The notes under the pieces: generated by a model
The model's database searches: none
Told to the model about the DNA's origin: nothing
What the model saw: only the letters and a program-made list of their open reading frames with translations
Source: Nematostella vectensis
Lineage: Eukaryota > Cnidaria > Anthozoa > Actiniaria > Edwardsiidae
Assembly (NCBI RefSeq): GCF_932526225.1
Contig: NC_064040.1
Coordinates: 4,153,681-4,213,680, forward strand
Reading direction: 5' to 3'
Length of the DNA: 60,000 bases
Translations under genes and position numbers: made by a program
Shown: in pieces, positions 53,401 to 60,000 of the stretch
Layout: each line of letters begins with the position of its first letter
Position numbering within the stretch: the stretch's first letter is position 1

Positions 53401-56381
53401 GACCACACCTTACCCTGTCATGCCCCCATGACCACACCTTACCCTGTCTTGCCCCCATGACCACATCTTACCCTGTCATGTCCCAGTTGACCACACCTTA
53501 CCCTGTCATGCCCCCATGACCACACCTTACCCTGTCATGCCCCCATGACCACACCTTACCCTGTCATGTCCCCATGACCACACCTTACCCTGTCATGCCT
53601 CCATGACCACACCTTACCCTGTCATACCCCCATGACCACACCTTACCCTGTCATGCCCCAATGACCACACCTTACCCTGTCATGCCCCCATAACCACACC
53701 TTACCCTGTCATGCCCCCATGACCACACCTTACCCTGTCATGCCCCCCAAGACCACACCTTACCCTGTCCTGTCCCCATGACCACACCTTACCCTGTCAT
53801 GCCTCCATGACCACACCATACCCTGTCATGCCCCCATGACCCCACCATACCCTGTCATGCCCCCATGACCACACCTTACCCTGTCTTGCCCCCATGACCA
53901 CATCTTACCCTGTCATGTCCCAGTTGACCACACCTTACCCTGTCATGCCCCCATGACCACATCTTACCCTGTCATGTCCCAGTTGACCACACCTTACCCT
54001 GTCATGCCCCCATGACCACACCTTACCCTGTCTTGCCCCCATGACCACACCTTACCCTGTCATGCCCCCCATAACCACACCTTACCCTGTCATGCCCCCA
54101 TGACCACACCTTACCCTGTCATACCCCCATGACCACACCTTACCCTGTCATGCCTCCATGACCACACCTTACTCTGTCATGCCCCCATGACCACACCTTA
54201 CCCTGTCATGCCCCCATGACCACACCATACCCTGTCATGCCCCCATGACCCCACCATACCCTGTCATGCCCCCATGACCACACCTTACCCTGTCATGCCC
54301 CCATGACCACACCTTACCCTGTCATGCCCCCATGACCACACCTTACCCTGTCATCCCCCCATGACCACACCTTACCCTGTCATGTCCCCATGACCACACC
54401 TTACCCTGTCATGTCCCCATGACCACACCTTACCCTGTCATGTCCCCATGACCACACCTTACCCTGTCATGCCCCCATGACCACACCTTACCCTGTCATA
54501 CCCCCATGACCACACCTTACCCTGTCATACCCCCATGACACACCATACCCTGTCATGCCCCCCATGACCACACCTTACCCTGTCATGCCTCCATGACCAC
54601 ACCTTACCCTGTCATGCCCCCCATGACCACACCTTACCCTGTCATGCCCCCATGACCACACCTTACCCTGTCTTGCCCCCATGACCACATCTTACCCTGT
54701 CATGTCCCAGTTGACCACACCTTACCCTGTCATGCCCCCATGACCACATCTTACCCTGTCATGTCCCAGTTGACCACACCTTACCCTGTCATGCCCCCAT
54801 GACCACACCTTACCCTGTCTTGCCCCCATGACCACACCTTACCCTGTCATGCCCCCCATAACCACACCTTACCCTGTCATACCCCCATGACACACCATAC
54901 CCTGTCATGCCCCCCATGACCACACCTTACCCTGTCATGCCCCCATGACCACACCTTACCCTGTCTTGCCCCCATGACCACATCTTACCCTGTCATGTCC
55001 CAGTTGACCACACCTTACCCTGTCATGCCCCCATGACCACATCTTACCCTGTCATGTCCCAGTTGACCACACCTTACCCTGTCATGCCCCCATGACCACA
55101 CCTTACCCTGTCTTGCCCCCATGACCACACCTTACCCTGTCATGCCCCCCATAACCACACCTTACCCTGTCATGCCCCCATGACCACACCTTACCCTGTC
55201 ATACCCCCATGACCACACCTTACCCTGTCATACCTCCATGACCACACCTTACTCTGTCATGCCCCCATGACCACACCTTACCCTGTCATGCCCCCATGAC
55301 CACACCATACCCTGTCATGCCCCCATGACCCCACCATACCCTGTCATGTCCCCATGACCACACCTTACCCTGTCATGCCCCCATGACCACACCTTACCCT
55401 GTCATGCCCCCATGACCACACCTTATCCTGTCATCCCCCCATGACCACACCTTACCCTGTCATGTCCCCATGACCACACCTTACCCTGTCATGTCCCCAT
55501 GACCACACCTTACCCTGTCATGTCCCCATGACCACACCTTACCCTGTCATGCCCCCATGACCACACCTTACCCTGTCATACCCCCATGACCACACCTTAC
55601 CCTGTCATACCCCCATGACACACCATACCCTGTCATGCCCCCCATGACCACACCTTACCCTGTCATGCCTCCATGACCACACCTTACTCTGTCATGCCCC
55701 CATGACCTTACCTTACCCTGTCATGCCCCCCATAACCACACCTTACCCTGTCATGCCCCCATGACCACACCTTACCCTGTCATACCCCCATGACCACACC
55801 TTACCCTGTCATACCTCCATGACCACACCTTACTCTGTCATGCCCCCATGACCACACCTTACCCTGTCATGCCCCCATGACCACACCATACCCTGTCATG
55901 CCCCCATGACCCCACCATACCCTGTCATGTCCCCATGACCACACCTTACCCTGTCATGCCCCCATGTCCACACCTTACCCTGTCATGCCCCCATGACCAC
56001 ACCTTACCCTGTCATCCCCCCATGACCACACCTTACCCTGTCATGTCCCCATGACCACACCTTACCCTGTCATGTCCCCATGACCACACCTTACCCTGTC
56101 ATGTCCCCATGACCACACCATACCCTGTCATGCCCCCATGACCACACCTTACCCTGTCATCCCCCCATGACCACACCTTACCCTGTCATGCCCCCATGAC
56201 CACACCTTACCCTGTCATGCCCCCCATGACCACACCTTTCCCTGTCCTGTCCCCATGACCACACCTTACCCTGTCATGCCGCTGATGACAAGCACTTGTT
56301 GTTGGTCAAGGGTGCTAATAATCTCCTCACAACTTGTCCAGGCAGGCAGCTTGTGTCTATCTTGAAGCATGGCCTTGTATG
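41338..56381 (-). CDS. DHX57: DHX57-like DEAH-box family RNA helicase, partial (22 C-terminal coding exons)
   Basis: Exons from 5' to 3' are a 56270-56381, b 52738-52933, c 52341-52465, d 51816-51949, e 51408-51462, f 50728-50939, g 50298-50407, h 50068-50171, i 49778-49837, j 49516-49629, k 49149-49312, l 48493-48569, m 48127-48222, n 46552-46601, o 45676-45766, p 45222-45401, q 43873-44010, r 43485-43599, s 43167-43228, t 42938-43027, u 42456-42599 and v 41338-41481. They encode about 856 residues in phase to a TGA. Motifs in order: P-loop ISGMTGCGKTTQ, Ia [68 protein letters not shown], then winged-helix/HA2 and the OB-fold domain. GMTG (not GETG), SIDDGWIRF and the C-terminal [18 protein letters not shown] point to DHX57 rather than DHX29 or DHX36. 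The family unwinds RNA using NTP. The N-terminal RWD/UBA/zinc-finger part lies outside the window. Confidence 0.93.
41514..41877. mobile_element. 364-bp MITE in the last DHX57 intron
   Basis: Terminal inverted repeats of about 120 bp (left CACAGGCGGCCCAGGTTCAT, right its inverted copy ending CCGCCTGTG) are flanked by a perfect 7-bp direct repeat GTGTTTG (41507-41513 and 41878-41884). No coding capacity. Confidence 0.9.
42215..42415. repeat. 41-bp tandem repeat in the last DHX57 intron (about 5 copies)
   Basis: The unit is GGGACAAGCTAAAACCAGCC then CTTGTGAGAGAACAAGGCACT, with few differences between copies. It is not adjacent to a splice site. Confidence 0.93.
42456..42599 (-). CDS. DHX57: DHX57 exon u
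   Basis: [48 protein letters not shown]. This is the OB-fold region; DDGWIRF is characteristic of DHX57. Acceptor GGCAG, donor CAG/GTACAC, phase 0/0. Confidence 0.93.
42555..42840 (-). repeat. Tandem copies of the DHX57 exon u start plus acceptor
   Basis: The genuine exon start and acceptor (+ strand TAGACTGACACCATGCTTGT, then ATCGCGAATATAAACCTGCC) recur at about 42670 (nearly intact) and 42792 (diverged). Periods are 106 and 122 bp. The copies retain the - strand GGCAG/GTATAT-like 3' splice site. Confidence 0.92.
42938..43027 (-). CDS. DHX57: DHX57 exon t
   Basis: [30 protein letters not shown]. It fits the family's xVxIHPSSVN...SPYLxYxEKxKTS. Phase 0/0. Confidence 0.93.
43167..43228 (-). 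CDS. DHX57: DHX57 exon s
   Basis: [20 protein letters not shown]. Acceptor ATTAG, donor CAA/GTACGT. Supported mainly by phase and by joining exons r and t. Confidence 0.87.
43485..43599 (-). CDS. DHX57: DHX57 exon r
   Basis: [38 protein letters not shown]. Matches the conserved [23 protein letters not shown] segment. Confidence 0.95.
43873..44010 (-). CDS. DHX57: DHX57 exon q
   Basis: [46 protein letters not shown]. The LLSDIGF motif lies in the HA2-to-OB linker. 138 bp, phase 0/0. Confidence 0.92.
44144..44709. mobile_element. 566-bp MITE-like element in a DHX57 intron
   Basis: Terminal inverted repeats of about 47 bp start ATTTAGACGCTACGATTTTT (left) and end with the inverted copy ...GTAGCGTCTAAAT. 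Both contain TCGCATGCGACA. No clear target duplication. A 121-codon frame inside (44275-44640) has no recognisable motif. Confidence 0.85.
44748..45190. repeat. About 62-bp minisatellite (7 copies) in a DHX57 intron
   Basis: The unit contains GAAGGATGAGGATGATGTAA, GGACGATGACGATTATAAGG and AGGGGTTAAAGAGTGATGAC. Copies are highly similar. Confidence 0.95.
45222..45401 (-). CDS. DHX57: DHX57 exon p
   Basis: [60 protein letters not shown]. This is the HA2 region: SDHLxLLxxYxxW and YCRxNxLS. 180 bp, phase 0/0. Confidence 0.95.
45627..45700 (-). repeat. Duplication of the DHX57 exon o end plus 5' splice site
   Basis: On the + strand GTAAAATACTTACGAAGGGG (true junction) is preceded by GTAAAATACTTACAAAGCAT. 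The following bases (GATTTGTA-CTCAG or ACACAG) also match. Two copies, period about 36 bp. Confidence 0.85.
45676..45766 (-). CDS. DHX57: DHX57 exon o
   Basis: [30 protein letters not shown]. Winged-helix/HA2 core (GKxxLxGxIFxCLDPxLTIAA). Acceptor CCCAG, donor TTC/GTAAGT. Confidence 0.96.
45842..46295. repeat. 39-bp minisatellite in a DHX57 intron (about 10 copies, then shorter units)
   Basis: The unit is GTAGTGGTACTTGTGGTAGT then GCTAGTGTTAGTAGTACTG. Near 46205 it shifts to a shorter 24-bp unit lacking the ACTTGTGG part. Multiple-of-3 lengths give Val/Leu pseudo-ORFs. Confidence 0.96.
46552..46601 (-). CDS. DHX57: DHX57 exon n
   Basis: [16 protein letters not shown] plus a split R. Matches the conserved LTxLGxHLAxLPVDVRIGK across the junction with exon o. 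50 bp, phase 0 to 2. Confidence 0.93.
46880..48105 (-). repeat. 39-bp minisatellite with a GTAAGG motif in each unit (about 31 copies)
   Basis: The - strand unit is GGAACGGGAGGAATCTTGGT then AAGGGAGGGGACATGGTGA, so many units carry TTG/GTAAGG or TTG/GTGAGG donor-like sites. The exonic-looking part does not match exon m, whose own donor (GAG/GTAACC) is 22 bp to the right. Confidence 0.95.
48127..48222 (-). CDS. DHX57: DHX57 exon m
   Basis: [32 protein letters not shown]. Matches LIEPPxxxSxxxSxxxLxxLGALD of the winged-helix domain. Phase 0/0. Confidence 0.94.
48493..48569 (-). CDS. DHX57: DHX57 exon l
   Basis: [26 protein letters not shown]. The family motif is EIxRVPLExLCLxIK. Acceptor TTTCAG, donor AAG/GTCTGA (weak). 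Confidence 0.93.
48836..49113. mobile_element. About 278-bp MITE-like inverted-repeat element in a DHX57 intron
   Basis: GGGACATGCGCTAAGAGATC (left) and its inverted copy ending GATCTCTTAGCGCAAGTCCC (right), with further pairing of GGGTGGCAAA. No target duplication identified. Confidence 0.8.
49149..49312 (-). CDS. DHX57: DHX57 exon k (motif VI)
   Basis: [48 protein letters not shown] is helicase motif VI with the arginine finger. Acceptor CCCCAG, donor G/GTAAGT. Confidence 0.97.
49516..49629 (-). CDS. DHX57: DHX57 exon j (motif V)
   Basis: [48 protein letters not shown] is motif V. Confidence 0.97.
49778..49837 (-). CDS. DHX57: DHX57 exon i
   Basis: [19 protein letters not shown]. Conserved [10 protein letters not shown] of the second RecA domain. 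60 bp, phase 2 to 2. Confidence 0.95.
50068..50171 (-). CDS. DHX57: DHX57 exon h (motif IV)
   Basis: [34 protein letters not shown]. GAILVFLxGxAEI is motif IV. Confidence 0.96.
50190..50297 (-). repeat. Short imperfect repeat beside the exon g donor
   Basis: Two copies of TTATGAG(AG)CAACAACCCAC (50221 and 50253) lie just beyond the donor of exon g. On the - strand each is followed by AAG/GTCC or AAG/GTAT, resembling the real CACGAG/GTAC junction. Relatedness to the exon end is uncertain. Confidence 0.45.
50298..50407 (-). CDS. DHX57: DHX57 exon g
   Basis: [36 protein letters not shown]. Family motif is MDxExINxxLIxxLLEWI. Acceptor CCCCCAG, donor GAG/GTACTT. Confidence 0.95.
50728..50939 (-). 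CDS. DHX57: DHX57 exon f
   Basis: [20 protein letters not shown], then a low-complexity linker ending [11 protein letters not shown]. It corresponds to the variable insert between motif III and motif IV in DHX57. Confidence 0.92.
51408..51462 (-). CDS. DHX57: DHX57 exon e
   Basis: [17 protein letters not shown]. Matches GRTFPVxxxFLEDA. 55 bp; acceptor TTTGCAG, donor GG/GTGATT (weak). Confidence 0.94.
51540..51860 (-). repeat. Tandem copies of the DHX57 exon d end plus 5' splice site
   Basis: On the + strand the true junction GTCACCTGGAATGTGTATAA then CTGGTGCATCATAGAAATAC is copied 157 bp to the left as GTTACCTGGAATGTGTATAA then CTTGTGCATCATAGAAATAC, including the donor. A third, partial copy begins near 51545 (CCCTGAGAATC block). 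Confidence 0.92.
51816..51949 (-). CDS. DHX57: DHX57 exon d (motif III)
   Basis: [49 protein letters not shown] is motif III. Both edges of this exon are copied into the flanking introns. Confidence 0.97.
51895..52275 (-). repeat. Five tandem copies of the DHX57 exon d start plus acceptor
   Basis: The true exon start (+ strand CATCATCAAAAAGTCACTAA) is followed by copies near 52024, 52087, 52165 and 52256. Each has ATCAGRTCTYGTAACACC, a variable CATCRTCAGGAAGTCACTAA and an ACACACAAC tail. All but one keep the - strand TTTAG/TGACTT-like acceptor. Period about 65-90 bp. Confidence 0.93.
52341..52465 (-). CDS. DHX57: DHX57 exon c (motif II)
   Basis: [45 protein letters not shown] is the Walker B motif; the family has DEVH or DEAH. 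Acceptor CCCCAG, donor AG/GTGAGT. Confidence 0.97.
52738..52933 (-). CDS. DHX57: DHX57 exon b (second half of P-loop, motif Ia)
   Basis: Begins [20 protein letters not shown], then [20 protein letters not shown] and [11 protein letters not shown]. The intron upstream interrupts the P-loop between GMTG and CGKT. Acceptor GTGCAG, donor CAG/GTAATT. Confidence 0.97.
53215..56275 (-). repeat. 29-bp minisatellite (about 105 copies) made from the DHX57 exon a end plus 5' splice site
   Basis: The + strand unit is CCCCCATGACCACACCTTAC then CCTGTCATG. On the - strand this is CATGACAGG/GTAAGG plus GTGTGGTCATGGGG. CATGACAGG/GTAAGG is exactly the genuine 3' edge and donor of exon a (56270). Larger blocks recur, for example a CCCATGACCCCACCATACCC variant at about 54242, 55325 and 55903. 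Confidence 0.97.
56270..56381 (-). CDS. DHX57: DHX57 exon a (first half of P-loop)
   Basis: [37 protein letters not shown]. Family motif is LPAWxxxxxIxxxxxxxQVxVISGMTG. 112 bp, phase 2 to 2. It is enclosed by two large arrays derived from its own two edges. Confidence 0.95.
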
Positions 56382-59300
56382 CTGGAGATGCCTATAACAT
56401 GGATATGATATAATTATGCTGGAGATACCTATAACATGGATATGATATATGCTGGAGATGCCTAGAACATGAATATATGTTATATGCTGGAGATGCCTAT
56501 AACATGGATATGATATATGCTGGAGATGCCTATAACATGGATATGATATATGCTGGAGATACCTATAACATGGATATGATATATGCTGGAGATGCCTATA
56601 ACACAGATATGATATATGCTGGAGATGACTATAGCATGGATATGATATATGCTGGAGATGCCTATAACATGAATATGATATATGCTGGAGATGGCTATAA
56701 CATGGATATTATATATGCTGGAGATGCCTATAACATGGATATGATATAAGATGCCTATAACATGGATATGATATATGCTGGAGATACCTATAACATGGAT
56801 ATGATATATGCTGGAGATACCTATAACATGGATATGATATATGCTGGAGATGCCTATAACATGGATATGATATATGCTGGAGATGCCTTTAACATGGATA
56901 TATGTTATATGCTGGAGATGCCTATAACATGGATATGATATATGCTGAAGATGCCTATAACATGGATATGATATATGCTGAAGATGCCTATAACATGGAT
57001 ATGATATATGCTGGAGATGCCTTTAACATGGATATATGATATATGCTGGAGATGCCTATAACATGGATATGATATATGCTGGAGATGCCTGTAACATGGA
57101 TATGATATTATGCTGGAGATGCCTATAACATGGATATATGTTATATGCTGGAGATGCCTATAACATGAATATGATATTATGCTGGAGATGCCTATAACAT
57201 GAATATGATATATGCTGGAGATGCCTATAACATGGATATGATATATGCTATAAAATGACTATAACATGGATATGATATATGCTGCAGATGCCTATAACAT
57301 GGATATGATATATGCTGGAGATGCCTATAACATGAATATATGTTTTATGCTGGAGATGCCTATAAGATATGATATATGCTGGAGATGCCTATAACATGGA
57401 TATGATATATGCTGGAGATGCCTATAACATGGATATGATATATGCTGGAGATGCCTATAACATGGATATGATATATGCTGGAGATGCCTATAACATGAAT
57501 ATGATATATGCTGGAGATGCCTATAACATGGATATGATATATGCTGGAGATGCCTATAACATGAATATATGTTTTATGCTGGAGATGCCTATAACATGGA
57601 TATGATATATGCTGGAGATGCCTATAACATGAATATGATATATGCTGGAGATGCCTATAACATGGATATGATATATGCTGGAGATGCCTATAACATGGAT
57701 ATGATATATGCTGGAGATGCCTATAACATGGATATGATATATGCTGGAGATGCCTATAACATGGATATGATATATGCTATAAAATGACTATAACATGGAT
57801 ATGATATATGCTGGAGATACCTATAACATGGATATGATATATGCTGGAGATGCCTATAACATGAATATATGTTTTATGCTGTAGATGCCTATACCATGGA
57901 TATGATATATGCTGGAGATGCCTATAACATGGATATGATATATGCTGGAGATGCCTATAACATGGATATGATATATGATATAAAATGACTATAACATGGA
58001 TATGATATATGCTGGAGATGCCTATAACATGGATATGATATATGCTGGAGATGCCTATAACATGAATATATGTTTTATGCTGGAGATGCCTATAAGATAT
58101 GATATATGCTAGAGATGCCTATAACATGGATATGATATATGCTGGAGATGCCTATAACATGGATATGATATATGCTGGAGATGCCTATAACATGGATATG
58201 ATATATGCTGGAGATGCCTATAACATGAATATGATATTATGCTGGAGATGCCTATAACATGAATATGATATATGCTGGAGATGCCTATAACATGGATATG
58301 ATATATGCTGGAGATGCCTATAACATGGATATGATATATGCTATAAAATGACTATAACATGGATATGATATATGCTGGAGATGCCTATAACATGGATATG
58401 ATATATGCTGGAGATGCCTATAACATGAATATATGTTTTATGCTGGAGATGCCTATAAGATATGATATATGCTGGAGATGCCTATAACATGGATATGATA
58501 TATGCTGGAGATGCCTATAACATGGATATGATATATGCTGGAGATGCCTATAACATGGATATGATATATGCTGGAGATGCCTATAACATGAATATACGTT
58601 TTATGCTGGAGATGCCTATAACATGGATATGATATATGCTGGAGATGCCTATAACATGAATATGATATATGCTGGAGATGCCTATAACATGGATATGATA
58701 TATGCTGGAGATGCCTATAACATGGATATGATATATGCTGGAGATGCCTATAACATGAATATGATATAAGATGCCTATAACAGGGATATCATATATGCTG
58801 GAGATACCTAAAAAATGAATATTCATGCTGGAAATGCCTATAACCGCATGAATAATAAATATGTTATATGCTAGAGATGCCAATAAAACATGAATATGTT
58901 ATAAGCTAGAGATGCCAATAACATGAGTATGTTATATGCTAGAGACGCCAATAACATGAATATGATATATGCTGGAGATACCTATAACATGGATATGATA
59001 TATGCTGGAGATGCCTATAACATGAATATATGTTATATGCTGGAGATGCCTATAACATGGATATGATATATGCTGGAGATGCCTATAACATGGATATGAT
59101 ATATGCTGGAGATGCCTATAACATGGATATGATATATGCTGGAGATGCCTATAACATGGATATATGTTATATGCTGGAGATGCCTATAACATGGATATGA
59201 TATATGCTGGAGATGCCTATAACATGGATATGATATATGCTGAAGATGCCTATAACATGGATATGATATATGCTGGAGATGTCTATAACATGGATATGAT

Positions 59301-60000
59301 AATGCTGGAGATGCCTATAACATAAATATGATATATGCTGGAGATGCCTATAACATGGATATGATATATGCTGGAGATGCCTATAACATGGATATGATAT
59401 TATGCTGGAGATGCCTATAACATGGATATATGTTATATGCTGGAGATGCCTATAACATGGATATATGTTATATGCTGGAGATGCCTATAACATGGATATG
59501 ATATATGCTGGAGATGCCTATAACATGGATATGTTATATGCTGGAGATGCCTATAACATGAATATGATATTATGCTGGAGATGCCTATAACATGAATATG
59601 ATATATGCTGGAGATGCCTATAACATGGATATAATATATGCTGGAGATGCCTATAACATGGATATAATATATGCTATAAAATGACTATAACATGGATATG
59701 ATATATGCTGGAGATGCCTATAACATGGATATATGTTATATGCTGGAGATGCCTATAACATGGATATGATATATGCTGGAGATGCCTATAACATGGATAT
59801 GATATATGCTATAAAATGACTATAACATGGATATGATATATGCTGCAGATGCCTATAACATGGATATGATATATGCTGGAGATGCCTATAACATGGATAT
59901 GATATATGCTGGAGATGCCTATAACATGGATATGATATATGCTGGAGATGCCTATAACATGGATATGATATATGCTATAAAATGACTATAACATGGATAT
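56382..60000 (-). repeat. About 33-bp minisatellite (over 100 copies, runs off the window) made from the DHX57 exon a acceptor
   Basis: The + strand unit is TATGCTGGAGATGCCTATAA then CATGGATATGATA. On the - strand this reads CATGTTATAGGCATCTCCAG/ then CATA. The first copy is the true acceptor of exon a (GGCATCTCCAG/CATACAAG). Length variants include TATAAAATGACTATAACATG units. Confidence 0.97.

Noticed and set aside
56477-57787. ORFs with MDMIYAGDAYN repeats
   Set aside because: Reading of the acceptor-derived minisatellite; length variants break the frame constantly.

Overview
The window is a stretch of an intron-dense invertebrate animal genome. Three protein-coding genes can be assembled exon by exon, because every splice phase closes and the family signatures are clear. 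They are (1) C1D, the exosome/DNA-PK-associated nuclear protein, on the + strand (1265-25742, 7 coding exons, complete); (2) a type I membrane scavenger-receptor-like protein with SRCR and MAM domains on the + strand (28766-38952, 15 coding exons, complete); (3) the C-terminal two thirds of DHX57, a DEAH-box family RNA helicase, on the - strand (56381 down to 41338, 22 coding exons; the 5' part lies beyond position 60000). The taxon cannot be fixed from sequence alone. The intron density, the SRCR/MAM architecture and the minisatellite-rich introns would fit a cephalochordate or an anthozoan.

Layout. 1-1264: upstream of C1D, with a TAA microsatellite. 1265-5128: C1D exons 1-4, with two DNA-transposon-derived insertions bounded by perfect 7-bp and 10-bp target duplications. 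5129-24947: C1D intron 4, almost entirely a 19.5-kb array of about 434 copies of a 45-bp unit with higher-order structure. Because 45 is a multiple of 3, the array gives huge spurious ORFs on both strands. 24948-25742: C1D exons 5-7. 25743-28765: intergenic. 28766-38952: the SRCR/MAM gene. 38953-41337: convergent intergenic region with a 172-bp foldback and a 32-bp minisatellite. 41338-60000: DHX57 on the - strand, with many intronic minisatellites and three or more MITE-like elements.

The main observation is a pattern across all three genes. Tandem repeats repeatedly have a unit that contains the neighbouring exon edge plus its splice site. Donor-side cases are C1D exon 3, SRCR exons 3, 4, 8 and 10, and DHX57 exons a, d and o. 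Acceptor-side cases are C1D exon 2, SRCR exon 14 and DHX57 exons a, d and u. The last DHX57 exon has its coding end and stop region repeated as well. Copy numbers run from 2 to about 100. The extreme case is the 112-bp DHX57 exon that encodes the first half of the P-loop: it lies between a 3-kb array of its own donor and a 3.6-kb array of its own acceptor. I have an unverified memory that minisatellites spanning exon/intron boundaries were reported at an amphioxus locus, so the class may not be new, but its density here is striking.

The three genes have unrelated jobs (RNA surveillance, a cell-surface receptor, an RNA helicase) and show no sign of functional clustering. What they share is the repeat process acting on their splice junctions.
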